From assembly GCF_026013545.1 (NCBI RefSeq), contig NZ_JAPDOG010000004.1, forward strand, positions 124,001 through 188,000: a stretch of 64,000 nucleotides of DNA, in the 5' to 3' direction. Source of the stretch: Defluviimonas salinarum (lineage in GTDB: Bacteria; Pseudomonadota; Alphaproteobacteria; Rhodobacterales; Rhodobacteraceae). Positions 27,307 through 36,349 of this stretch are shown piece by piece. The notes under the pieces were generated by a model that was not told the origin of the DNA, did not search any database, and saw only the letters and a list, made by a program, of their open reading frames with translations. Position 1 is the stretch's first letter. Each line of letters starts with the position of its first letter. The translations under genes and the position numbers were made by a program.

Positions 27307-27559
27307 TTCTGTCTCCAATTTCCCTCTAATCACGTCCGTGACGCCGGACACCCGAAGGCCGACCATATCATGTCGCCCTGCGGAGCCTGTCGCCGGTCTC
27401 CTAAAGATAGACCGCGAGCGCTTCACGCCAAGAGCCGGACCCTGCCGGTAGTATCCGCGTTGCAGAATTCTCACAGAAATCGGCGGAAATTGGCCGAACA
27501 CCCAAGTTTTCAAACATTTTCAGACCCGCTGGACAGCCGCGCGCGCGCCATCTATTTTA

Positions 27560-27573
27560 TGAACATACGTTCA
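27560..27573. promoter_or_regulatory. TGAAC-N4-GTTCA palindrome before the SDR gene
   Basis: TGAACATACGTTCA is a perfect 5-4-5 palindrome in an AT-rich patch, 8 bp upstream of the GGAGG that serves the SDR gene. It has the size and form of TetR-family operators, several of which control acyl-CoA metabolism. The regulator is not adjacent. Confidence 0.5.
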
Positions 27574-27591
27574 GTTAATTGGAGGATCCGT

Positions 27592-28335
27592 ATGCAACTC
27601 GACCAATGCTGCGCGCTGGTGACCGGCGGGGCCTCGGGGCTCGGCGCCGCCACCGCCGAGGCGTTCCGCGCGCGGGGCGCGCGCGTGACTGTTCTTGATC
27701 GCGAAACCTCGGGAGCCGAGTTTGCCACCCGGATCGGCGCGCATTTCGTTCAGACAGACGTCACGGACGAGGCATCGGCTACCGCCGGCATCGAGGCGGC
27801 AATGGCGGCGATGGGCAGGATCGACGTGCTCGTGAACTGCGCGGGCATCGTCATTGGCGAAAAGACGCTCGGCCGTGCGGGGGCGCACGCCCTTTCAAGC
27901 TTCCGCCGCACGATCGACATCAACCTCGTCGGCACGTTCAACATGATCCGGCTGGCGGCGGCAAAGATGGCCGCGAACGAAGGCCCGGAGCGCGGGGTGA
28001 TCGTCAACACCGCGTCGATCGCGGCATTCGACGGTCAGAAGGGTCAGGCCGCCTACGCGGCTTCGAAGGCGGGTATTGCCGGCATGACCCTCCCGATCGC
28101 ACGGGATCTCGCTGCCTCCGGAATTCGCGTCTGCGCCATTGCGCCGGGCATCTTCGCCACCCCGATGATGCGGGGCCTGCCTGAAGATGTACAGGCGGGC
28201 CTCGCGGCAGAGGTGACCTTCCCCAAGCGCCTTGGCGAGCCGGCGGAATTTGCCGCCCTGGCAAGCTTCATCGTCGAATGCGGTTACATGAACGGCGAGG
28301 TGATACGGCTCGATGGCGCACTCAGAATGCGCTGA
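27592..28335 (+). CDS. SDR dehydrogenase, 3-hydroxyacyl-CoA dehydrogenase type-2-like
   Basis: A 247-residue classical short-chain dehydrogenase. It has the cofactor motif TGGASGLG (11-18), NCAG (~82-85) and the catalytic Ser142, Tyr155 and Lys159 (YAASK). The segment VIVNTASIAAFDGQKGQAAY and the end GEVIRLDGALRMR resemble the HSD17B10/3-hydroxyacyl-CoA dehydrogenase type 2 group, so the substrate is probably a 3-hydroxyacyl-CoA. The ATG follows GGAGGATCCGT. An operator-like palindrome just upstream suggests acyl-CoA-responsive control. Confidence 0.85.
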   Translation: MQLDQCCALVTGGASGLGAATAEAFRARGARVTVLDRETSGAEFATRIGAHFVQTDVTDEASATAGIEAAMAAMGRIDVLVNCAGIVIGEKTLGRAGAHALSSFRRTIDINLVGTFNMIRLAAAKMAANEGPERGVIVNTASIAAFDGQKGQAAYAASKAGIAGMTLPIARDLAASGIRVCAIAPGIFATPMMRGLPEDVQAGLAAEVTFPKRLGEPAEFAALASFIVECGYMNGEVIRLDGALRMR

Positions 28336-28476
28336 TGCCGGGCTGCACCCGGGCGCCGCAGACTTGTCTGGAAATCAAGGGTCCACGCATGTGGTGGGCA
28401 TTGATGATGGGTTGGATAGTCCCTCCAGACGGCGCCTGTGCCAGTTTGATCCAGACGGGATCAGGAGGAATTGGCT

Positions 28477-28602
28477 ATGACGGAGGTCTCGATCATCGGC
28501 GTTGACCTGGCAGAGCAGGTCGTCCAATTGCACGGAGCGACTGCGGAAGGCGAGGTCGCGTCCTTCGTCAGAGTTTTCCGGAGAATCCTGTCGATCGCGT
28601 AG
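28477..28602 (+). pseudogene. IS110-family transposase, N-terminal fragment
   Basis: A 41-codon frame starts MTEVSIIGVDLAEQVVQLHG, the N-terminal strand of IS110-type DEDD transposases with the first catalytic Asp. After ~30 residues the similarity is lost and a stop follows. It is preceded by AGGAGGA and a stretch that looks like the left end of such an element. The remainder of the transposase (normally ~340 residues) is absent. Confidence 0.65.
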
Positions 28603-28632
28603 CGGAGGCTCTGGCTCGTTAGTGGTTTCAGT

Positions 28633-29464
28633 TTAGGCGGAGGCCGTCTGATGCTGCAAGCGCCGCTGGCGGATGGTCTCTCGCTTGATCTCCTCTCTCA
28701 GTTTCAGGATCTGGGCGCCGCGTCCGAGATAGACGACGGCGGGTGTCAGGTTGGCCAGGCTCTCGTGGTGGCGATGGTTGTTGTAGTGATCGACGAAGGC
28801 ACCGATCTGTCGCTCGAGGTCGCCGGCAGGTAGTAGTTTTCCAGCAGAGCACGGTTCTTCATCGTCTGAAGCCAGCGTTCGATCCTGCCCTGGTTCGCGG
28901 GTGATGCGGTGCGCCACGGACATGATCCATGCCCTTACCCTCAAGACAATCGGCCGGATCGGTCGCGACAAAGGATGAGCCAATATCGCTGAGCAGCCTC
29001 GGCTTCTGAACGACGGTCGCGGCATTGCAGCCCGAAACGTCCAACGCCAGCTCCAGCGTGTCGGTGACATCCTGGGCCTTCATCGTCGTACAGAGCCGCC
29101 AGGCGACGACGAGGCGGCTGCAATCATCGAGGATGGTGCTGAGATAGAACCAGCCCCAGCCGATCACCTTCAGGTACGTGAAGTCTGTCTGCCAGAGTTC
29201 ACTCGGTCGGCTGGTTTTGTCGCGCAACTCAACGGCGGCCCTGATCACCACATGGGCCGGGGCCGTGATCAGATCCTCGGCGCCGAGAGTGCGGTTGTGG
29301 GACTGCTCATGTGGTCCAGCTACCGCGCTGGTACCACGAGATGAATCCCTCAGGGAATATGTGCGACAGAGCCATCGGGGCCGTGTAGCGCGATCGGCTT
29401 GGTCTCCAAGTGATTTCGTCGGCTGTTCGGCGGCGTTCGATTCTGGCGCGCTCCCATCTAGCAC
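28633..29464 (-). pseudogene. IS3-family transposase (integrase core), frameshifted remnant
   Basis: Two minus-strand frames together encode parts of an IS3-type OrfB. The first has the rve core LWQTDFTYLKVIGWGWFYL and DDCSRLVVAWRLCTTMKAQD. The second, in another frame, continues the conserved C-terminus HYNNHRHHESLANLTPAVVY and ILKLREEIKRETI. At least one frameshift separates them near 28.86 kb, and the upstream portion before residue ~70 of the first frame is also degraded. OrfA was not found. The element is dead. Confidence 0.8.
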
Positions 29465-29709
29465 AATCGGTCAGCGGAGTACGGCCGGTTCCCGCTGTAT
29501 GCGGTTATGCCGGAACCACCGGCCCTGGACCACCGAAGGACCAGAGGAATCGGCGCCACCCCGCACCACGTTGAGCCGCCATCCAGTCCCCGGACGGTTT
29601 CCGGCGTGACGTCAGCTGCTCGCCGCTCCTGCTGATCGGGTCGGGCTCCTTCTCCCTCCTTCCGGCAGCCCACGGCCGGAAGCGTGCCGCCACGGGCGGA
29701 ACGCAAGGT
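29465..29709. other. Gene-free DNA next to the IS remnant
   Basis: No supported gene is seen between the IS3 remnant and the EF-hand protein gene. Short frames here have no ribosome binding site and unusual composition, consistent with further decayed mobile DNA. Confidence 0.5.
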
Positions 29710-31497
29710 TCAGCGCAGGCACGCGTCGTCGGACGGAGGGCCGGAGTCGAAAAGACCTGGTGCGCGGCACCCGGGCGCAGTCGAGTCCAGAAGCGTCTTG
29801 TCCGTCGCCTTCGCCACGATCAGCCGGATTCCCCGCGTCCCGTCCAGGCCAGGAGGAATACGCGGCTGCACGGGGGCATAGTAGGACAGCGGCTCGCGCC
29901 CGATCCAGCCGCCGTCCCCGGTCTGGTGATAAAGGAGCCCGCCGATCAGGGGAGAGCCCGTGGCACGATCCTGCGCCGTTCTTGCGGGCGGTTTCGCTCC
30001 GGGCGGAACACGCCGGACAAGCCCGCTGCGCGGCGTGGCGATCGGCTCGACAAGACCAAGGTCGATGAGCTGCAGGAGCCCGGCCTCGAGCGGAAGCAGC
30101 GGCCGGTCAGCGGCCCGCACCCGGCCGGGAACCGCAACGGCTCCGGGGTCAAGATCGTGAAACCCGCCCGGGCTGAAGAGGAACAGCGCCTCACGCGTGA
30201 AGCGGGCGTCGCCCGTCGCCTCCGGCGTGTCATCGCCGGCCAGGCGGATCGTCGGATCGTTGCGCCCCGTGGCCAGATCGAACCGCCCGATCGTGTCTAT
30301 CTCGAACACCGCCACATCGTCACGGCGAAGCGCGCGGACAAAACTCGCCGTAAGCGCCTCGGACCCGGTCTGCCCCGGCTCCACCGTCCGGATGCCAAGA
30401 AACCCGACATGGCATCGGGTTTCCACGGCCAGCGCCTGCTTCGGATGGCCGGTCATCCCGGTGGTGGCCGCGATCGAGATCAGCCCGGCGACCCGGTCGG
30501 TGGCACCGTCGAGCCTGAGAAGCATCCGCTGGCCGAACGACGCGATGATCCAGAGCGGCCGATCGCCGGCCGGGACGACCACTTCCCCCATGAAAACCGG
30601 CTGGTCGAACGGGCCGCCATAGGTGAGGTCGACAAAGCCGCTCCCGGTCTTGCCGTGGATCACGACGACGTCGTCTGCCGGCGGGATCTGCGGCAGGACG
30701 CAGCGGTTCGCGTCCGATCCTGTTCTCCGGTTGATGAGCGCTTCGGATCTCCGGGCGACGGTTTCGCGTTCGCGGAGTTCCTCGCCCGAGATCACGCCGT
30801 TGCCGTCGGCATCGAGCCAGGCGATCCAGCGATCGAATTCCGTCTGCATTTCGCGTTCGGTGATCCTGCCGTCAGCATTCGCGTCGAACGCATCGGGCGG
30901 CGGCGAGAAGTTCGAGCGCTCGGGTCGCGGTTCGGCGGCGATCTGGATATCCGCATCCGCGATCGTGAGCCGTCCGTCATGGTCGAAATCATTTTCGATG
31001 AGCCGCTTGAGGGCGTAGGCCTCGGCGAGCATCTCCACCTGGGCAGCGGACTGGACAGGCGCGGCGGGCCGTCCGGCGCCGATGCCATCGCGCATCCCCG
31101 CGAGCCGCCCGGCGATCCGAAGCTCGTCCAGTGTGACCGCGCCGTCGCCATCTATGTCGTCGCCGAGCATGGCCGCGCCGAGACGGGCGCGGCGCTCGGC
31201 CCTTTCGCGCGCTGCGAAGATCGCTGTGTCATCCGCCGTGATGCCCGGCTCGCCATCGACATCGGCGATGTAGAAGGCCTCGAACACGCGCGCGCGCAGG
31301 ATGGCGGCGGTGTCGGACTCGCGGATCATTGACAGGAGGTAACGGACAAGTTCCACCTGCCGCCGGTCAAGCTCTGGCGCTTCCGGTGCCACGATCAACG
31401 GTGCGGTGTCGTCACCGCTCTTGATCTGCGAAAGCGCGGGCGACCCGGCACTGGCGGTAATCAGGATCAGAGCCATGCGCAGGCGTCGGGAAATCAC
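29710..31497 (-). CDS. Secreted multi-EF-hand protein with unknown C-terminal domain
   Basis: About 595 residues. A short basic N-terminus and hydrophobic stretch (MALILITASAGSPALS) form a signal peptide. The N-terminal half carries four EF-hand-like Ca loops: DIDGDGAVTLDE, DFDHDGRLTIAD, DANADGRITERE and DADGNGVISGEE. The C-terminal ~320 residues (from about CVLPQIPPADDVVVIHG) match nothing I recognise and look beta-rich. The start is uncertain: GTG at 31497 follows a GGGGG stretch, TTG at 31509 and ATG at 31476 are alternatives. It is next to IS debris and has no operon partner. Confidence 0.7.
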   Translation of the reverse strand: MISRRLRMALILITASAGSPALSQIKSGDDTAPLIVAPEAPELDRRQVELVRYLLSMIRESDTAAILRARVFEAFYIADVDGEPGITADDTAIFAARERAERRARLGAAMLGDDIDGDGAVTLDELRIAGRLAGMRDGIGAGRPAAPVQSAAQVEMLAEAYALKRLIENDFDHDGRLTIADADIQIAAEPRPERSNFSPPPDAFDANADGRITEREMQTEFDRWIAWLDADGNGVISGEELRERETVARRSEALINRRTGSDANRCVLPQIPPADDVVVIHGKTGSGFVDLTYGGPFDQPVFMGEVVVPAGDRPLWIIASFGQRMLLRLDGATDRVAGLISIAATTGMTGHPKQALAVETRCHVGFLGIRTVEPGQTGSEALTASFVRALRRDDVAVFEIDTIGRFDLATGRNDPTIRLAGDDTPEATGDARFTREALFLFSPGGFHDLDPGAVAVPGRVRAADRPLLPLEAGLLQLIDLGLVEPIATPRSGLVRRVPPGAKPPARTAQDRATGSPLIGGLLYHQTGDGGWIGREPLSYYAPVQPRIPPGLDGTRGIRLIVAKATDKTLLDSTAPGCRAPGLFDSGPPSDDACLR

Positions 31498-31608
31498 ATC
31501 AGCCCCCAATACACTTTTAAAGATACTGAATGATCATTCACCTCAACGTTGGCGTGTCAAGCAAATAGCCGCCCCGTCAGCAGGCGGGGCGGCTCTGCGT
31601 CCAGCGCC

Positions 31609-33966
31609 TCAGTTGTTGGGCAGGAGGTCCGGCACGATCGTGACGATCCCCGGGAACGCCCAGAGGATGGCGAGTCCGACGACCTGGATCAGCACGAAGG
31701 GCACGATGCCGCGATAGATCATGCCGGTCGTGACACTCGCCGGCGCCACCCCGCGCAGGTAGAACAGCGCGAAGCCGAAGGGCGGGGTCAGGAACGAGGT
31801 CTGCAGGTTCACCGTGATCATGATCGTGACCCAACTCGGATCGTAGGTGCCGCCGTAGATCACCGGACCGACGATCGGCACGACGATGTAGATGATCTCG
31901 AGAAAGTCGAGCACGAAGCCAAGGACGAAGAGCACGAGCATCACGATCAGGAACGCGGTCCATTCCTGTTCGAACGAGCGCAGGAACGACTGGATGTAGT
32001 GCTCGCCGCCGAAGGAGATCAGCACGAGGTTTAGGATCTGCGAGCCGATCAGGATCGTGAAGACCATCGAGGTCACCTTCGCCGTCTCGCGCACCACCGG
32101 GCCCAAGACCGAGGTGCGCAGCAGCACCCAGCAAGCGTAGAGGATGCCGAAGAGCGCAAAGAAGTAGGTCGAGCGCGCGGCGTAGAAGGCGATGAGATCG
32201 GCCGTCGGCACCACCGCGCGGTTGATCCGCAGGTCGAAGTTGATGCCGATCAGGATCATGATGATGACCGAGAAGGCAGCACCAAGGATGATCGCGCCGC
32301 TCTTTTGCTGGTCATGGAGCTTGCGGTAGGCCGCGAGGAGAAGCGCCCCGCCCGCGCCAAGCGCCGCCGCGGGCGTCGGATTGGTGATGCCGCCGAGGAT
32401 CGAGCCCAGAACCGCGACGATCAGAACGAGCGGCGGGAAGACCACGCGGATGAGATCGTTGTGCGCCATGCTCCGCGCCGCCGCCGCGCAGCCATAGAGC
32501 GTGATTGCGAACGGAATCGCGAGGATCAGGAAGGTCGGCCCCGGTCCCATCGTCACCGGAATGAGCATGATGTCGGCAAGAAGGCCGAGCACGATCCCTC
32601 CCGCCCCGACGAGGAGCGGCCTCGGATCGGCCGTGGGCGAGACGCCGCGGGCAATGGCCAGGATCAGACCGAGCAGCACGAAGAGCGCCGCCACCCCGGT
32701 GCCGATCGGCGCGGCACCGTCGATCTTGGCGGCGAGGGCGGTCTGCAGTTCCTCGGCAGAGCGGCGGTGGCTCTGCGACACGCCGCCGGCGGCGTCGATC
32801 TCGGTCTGCTGAGCCACGGCGGCGTCCCACTTCTCCTGGCCGTGAAGCTCGATCATGCCCGCCTTGCACTGTTCGGAGACATTGGTGCGCAGCGACGCCG
32901 CCTGGCCGACGTCGGTGAAGCTGTCCACCGTGAGGCTCTGGTTTCCCACAAGCCCGACCTGCCCGGCAAGGAGCACGCCGCCGATCAGCGCCGCGGGCGC
33001 CAGAACGAACCAGCGCAGCGCATCGGAGCGGGTGACGATCTCGCCCCCCACAGGCTCCAGCGACACCGGCGGCGCCTTTTCGGGATTGAGAAGCGCATAG
33101 CCGAAGGCATAGAGCCCGTAGAGCACGGCGAGCAGTATCCCGGGCAGAAGTGCCGCCTGAAAGAGCGTGCCGACCGACAGCACCGCCGCCTCGCCGAGAT
33201 AGGTCAGAGCGTCCGAACAGCCCTCAGCGCGGGCGCGAAGTTCCTGCCCCGCGGCGTAGAGATCGCCGGCGAGCGTGCCGAGAAGCACAATCACGATCGA
33301 GGGCGGGATGATCTGGCCGAGCGTCCCCGAGGCGGCGATTACGCCGGTCGCCAGTTCCGGCGAATACTTGTTGCGCAGCATCGTCGGCAGCGACAGGAGG
33401 CCCATCGTGACCACGGTCGCGCCGACGATCCCGGTCGAGGCGGCGAGGAAGGCGCCGACGACGACCACCGAGACCGCCAGACCGCCCGGCAGGGGCCCGA
33501 AGACCCGAGCCATCGTGGTCAGGAGCTCGTTGGCGATCTTCGAGCGTTCGAGCGTGATCCCCATCATCACGAACATGAGGACGGCGAGCAGCGTCTCGAT
33601 CGACTGGCCTGCGAAGACACGCTCGTTCATGCGGTTGACGATGAAGGCGACGTTGCGATCCATCGCCAGTTCCCAGCCGCCGACGAACAGGGGCTCTGTC
33701 GCCCGTGGCAGGCCGGGATGGGAAAACTTGGATATCTCGATCTCGGGCACGCCCTGCGCCAGAAGCGCGCGGTAGCCGTCCGATCCGCGGTCGACGAATT
33801 CGTGAACGAGAAGCCCCGAACTGTCGAGCGCCGCGAGGATGCCGAAGGCGATGATCCCCGCCCCGCCGAGCGCGAAGGCCACCGGGAAGCCCGAGAGGAT
33901 CCCGGCGAAGAGGCACAGGAACACGATGATCAGGCCGATCTCGACCCCGTCAAATCCGAGAAACAT
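31609..33966 (-). CDS. dctM: TRAP transporter large permease, long form
   Basis: A 785-residue DctM-family permease. Typical motifs are seen in the first third (FVMMGITLERSKIANELL, ASTGIVGATVVTMGLLSLP) and near the end (SFLTPPFGFALFYLRG). The usual DctM is ~430 residues. Here a ~280-residue middle segment, including a soluble stretch (~380-470, with Gln/Ala-rich helices and one Cys) and extra membrane helices, splits the two conserved halves. Long forms of this kind accompany TakP-like binding proteins. It is the last gene of the binding protein-small-large permease operon. Confidence 0.88.
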   Translation of the reverse strand: MFLGFDGVEIGLIIVFLCLFAGILSGFPVAFALGGAGIIAFGILAALDSSGLLVHEFVDRGSDGYRALLAQGVPEIEISKFSHPGLPRATEPLFVGGWELAMDRNVAFIVNRMNERVFAGQSIETLLAVLMFVMMGITLERSKIANELLTTMARVFGPLPGGLAVSVVVVGAFLAASTGIVGATVVTMGLLSLPTMLRNKYSPELATGVIAASGTLGQIIPPSIVIVLLGTLAGDLYAAGQELRARAEGCSDALTYLGEAAVLSVGTLFQAALLPGILLAVLYGLYAFGYALLNPEKAPPVSLEPVGGEIVTRSDALRWFVLAPAALIGGVLLAGQVGLVGNQSLTVDSFTDVGQAASLRTNVSEQCKAGMIELHGQEKWDAAVAQQTEIDAAGGVSQSHRRSAEELQTALAAKIDGAAPIGTGVAALFVLLGLILAIARGVSPTADPRPLLVGAGGIVLGLLADIMLIPVTMGPGPTFLILAIPFAITLYGCAAAARSMAHNDLIRVVFPPLVLIVAVLGSILGGITNPTPAAALGAGGALLLAAYRKLHDQQKSGAIILGAAFSVIIMILIGINFDLRINRAVVPTADLIAFYAARSTYFFALFGILYACWVLLRTSVLGPVVRETAKVTSMVFTILIGSQILNLVLISFGGEHYIQSFLRSFEQEWTAFLIVMLVLFVLGFVLDFLEIIYIVVPIVGPVIYGGTYDPSWVTIMITVNLQTSFLTPPFGFALFYLRGVAPASVTTGMIYRGIVPFVLIQVVGLAILWAFPGIVTIVPDLLPNN

Positions 33967-33983
33967 GGCTGGTCCCCTGCCCC

Positions 33984-34910
33984 TTAATGCGTGCCTTCAT
34001 AGGCTTCTTCGCCCTGCCCGAGCGTATCCTTGTCGAGATGCTTGCCCTCCGCCGCAGGTCCCTCGATGAACTCCAGCAGATTGCGCCAGAAGAAGGCCAG
34101 CGCGTGCAGGAAAGTCAGCGCCACGAAGGTCAGGATCAGGAGCTTGAAGAGGAAATAGGCGTCGAAACCGTTGGGGCTGAACCCGATCGTCTCGATGTTC
34201 CAGCGCACTGCGCGCGCCTTCAGGAGGAGCTTGTCGAGGCTGTCCGAAGCCGAGGTGTTCGGCACGACCATGACCCGCCAGAAGAAGAACCAGGCGAAGA
34301 GCCAGGTGAGCGTCGCGACCGGGATCATGAAGAACAAGGAGCCGAACATGTCGATCGCCTTCTTGGTGCGGTACGAGACGCCGGCATAGATCAGGTCGAC
34401 CCGGACATGGCCGCCCTGAACGAATGTGTAGGTGACGCAGAGCGCCACGATCATCGCGTTGTAGAGCTTCAGCTCCTCCGACCACCAGGACAGGTCCTTC
34501 TCGAAACCGATGCCGAAGGCGCCGAGCTCGATCGTGGCGACGCGGAAGATGCGCTGCAGAAAGACGATGACGATCTGCTGGATCACCATGATCAGCCCGG
34601 CCCAGGCCACGAGCCGGCCGAGGCCGTTGGCGAACCATTCGAGCCCGCGGACATAGGCCCACATCACCGGCCGCCGCCAGAGCCCGACCGCGGTCAGGAT
34701 CAGGAAAAGCGTGAGAAGGACGAAGAACAGCTCCTTGGACGCGCCGTAATAGATGAAGCGCATCAGCGATTCCTTCACCTCCGGCGTCGGCATCGTCTGG
34801 TTGATGTAGGGCAGCCAGGCCAGCCATTCCTGCGGATGGCTGACCGCGTAGGCGACATCCCGGAATGCGCCCAGGATACTGGCGAAGACCCATATGATGG
34901 CGTCGACCAT
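33984..34910 (-). CDS. dctQ: TRAP transporter small permease
   Basis: A 308-residue membrane protein, longer than the common ~160-200-residue DctQ. Four or more helices are seen, with the DctQ-like core VQGGHVRVDLIYAGVSYRTKKAIDM. The ATG at 34910 is chosen because GGGGAGAGG lies directly upstream; a longer frame to 34964 has no such site. It sits 17 bp before the large permease gene. Confidence 0.85.
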   Translation of the reverse strand: MVDAIIWVFASILGAFRDVAYAVSHPQEWLAWLPYINQTMPTPEVKESLMRFIYYGASKELFFVLLTLFLILTAVGLWRRPVMWAYVRGLEWFANGLGRLVAWAGLIMVIQQIVIVFLQRIFRVATIELGAFGIGFEKDLSWWSEELKLYNAMIVALCVTYTFVQGGHVRVDLIYAGVSYRTKKAIDMFGSLFFMIPVATLTWLFAWFFFWRVMVVPNTSASDSLDKLLLKARAVRWNIETIGFSPNGFDAYFLFKLLILTFVALTFLHALAFFWRNLLEFIEGPAAEGKHLDKDTLGQGEEAYEGTH

Positions 34911-35017
34911 CCTCTCCCCCCTCGATGGCGCCCCAGGGCGCGTTCCCGCGCCTTCTCGGAGCAAATCCCCCGGCCAAACGGCCGGGAGACGTTTTCAGGT
35001 GGTGAACCGGGCCGGCG

Positions 35018-36109
35018 TCAGCCGAGCACCCGGTCGCGCTGCGCGGTATAGGCGCCGTCCGACAGCTTGTCCCAGGCCGAGGAGGCCCGCATCGAGGCCA
35101 TGTAGCTGTCGTAGATCTTCTTGTAGAGCTCGTCGCTCATCCGGGTCGGATCGGTCAGAACCTCGTTCGCGGCCTTGCCGAAGGCGTCCCAGACCGAGTC
35201 CGGGAACGTGAGCGTCTTAACACCGGCCGCCTGAAGACGCGCGAGCGCGGCCGAGTTGTTGGCGAGGAACTGCGCAAGGTTCCACTGGTGGGCCTCGCCG
35301 CAGGCGATCTCGTAGATCTTCTGTTGGCCCGGCGTGAGGCTGTCGAAGACCTCGCGGTTCATCGCCAGCGAAAGCCCCGCCGTCGGCTCGTGGAAGCCCG
35401 CGGTGTAGTAGAACTTGGTGATCTCCTGGAAGCCCGCCTTCTCGTCGGCCCAGGGCCCGATCCACTCGGTGCCGTCGAGTGCGCCCGAGGCGAGCGCCTG
35501 GTAGATCTCGCCGCCCGGCAGGTTCTGGACGCTCGCGCCGAGCTTGCCGAGCGCCTCGCCGCCGAGGCCCGGCATGCGGAACTTGAGCCCGTTGAAGTCC
35601 TCCGGCCCCTTGATCTCCTGGCGGAACCAGCCGCCGCACTGGGCTCCGGTGTTGCCGGCGAGGAACGACTTCAGGCCGAAGATCTGGCCGAGTTCGTCGT
35701 GCAGTTCCTGGCCGCCGCCGTGGTAGTACCAGTTCGCGAGTTCCTGCGAGACCATCCCCATCGGCACGCCGGTGAAATAGGCGTAACCCGGATGCTGGCC
35801 GACGAAGTAGTAGTCGGCGCCGTGATACATGTCGGCCTGGCCCGAGGTCACCGCGTCGAAGACCTCGAAGGCCCCCACGAGCTCGCCCGCGGCCTTGAGG
35901 TCGACGGTGAGCTGGCCATCGGTCATCCCGGTGATGATGTCGGCGCAGCGCTGGGCCGCGTCGTGCACACCCGCGAAGCCGCGCGGCCAGGTCGTGACCA
36001 GCGTCAGCGTGCGGTTGCCCTGCGCGTAAAGCGGCGCGGCAAGGGTGGTTGCGGCAGCGGCGGCAGTGCCTCCGACAGCGGCCTTGGTCAGGAACGAACG
36101 ACGATCCAT
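35018..36109 (-). CDS. dctP: TRAP substrate-binding protein, TakP-like (2-oxoacid type)
   Basis: A 363-residue periplasmic protein. MDRRSFLTKAAVGG is a twin-arginine signal, so it is exported folded. The mature part starts TLTLVTTWPRGFAG. Segments GADYYFVGQHPGYAYFTGVPMGM, GNTGAQCGGWF and GTEWIGPWADEKAG match the TakP/DctP7-type binding proteins, which bind 2-oxoacids or related monocarboxylates with a metal ion. It is the first gene of the TRAP operon, divergent from a sensor kinase. Confidence 0.87.
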   Translation of the reverse strand: MDRRSFLTKAAVGGTAAAAATTLAAPLYAQGNRTLTLVTTWPRGFAGVHDAAQRCADIITGMTDGQLTVDLKAAGELVGAFEVFDAVTSGQADMYHGADYYFVGQHPGYAYFTGVPMGMVSQELANWYYHGGGQELHDELGQIFGLKSFLAGNTGAQCGGWFRQEIKGPEDFNGLKFRMPGLGGEALGKLGASVQNLPGGEIYQALASGALDGTEWIGPWADEKAGFQEITKFYYTAGFHEPTAGLSLAMNREVFDSLTPGQQKIYEIACGEAHQWNLAQFLANNSAALARLQAAGVKTLTFPDSVWDAFGKAANEVLTDPTRMSDELYKKIYDSYMASMRASSAWDKLSDGAYTAQRDRVLG

Positions 36110-36349
36110 GCGGGGTCAATCCTCTCTGTCTGGCGTCCGCTCTGGAACCGGGCGGATCATTGCAACTGAGGGGAGACTAGAGCGCTCTTTTCGTCATGGG
36201 AATACCGATTACTGCGTAGAAACAGACACTTTGTGACAGAAAATTTCAACGGTCCGGCGGCGGCCTTTGGCACGGTGAATTGACGCCCCGGCCCCGCGCG
36301 GCCCATCCTGCCGCCAGATTCGGACGCGACACCGAAGGGGCGAGGACAG

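Noticed and set aside
26674-27591. Upstream extension of the SDR frame across the antisense of the porin gene
   Set aside because: The SDR has a proper ATG with GGAGG at 27592; the extension is the antisense of a signal-peptide porin gene.
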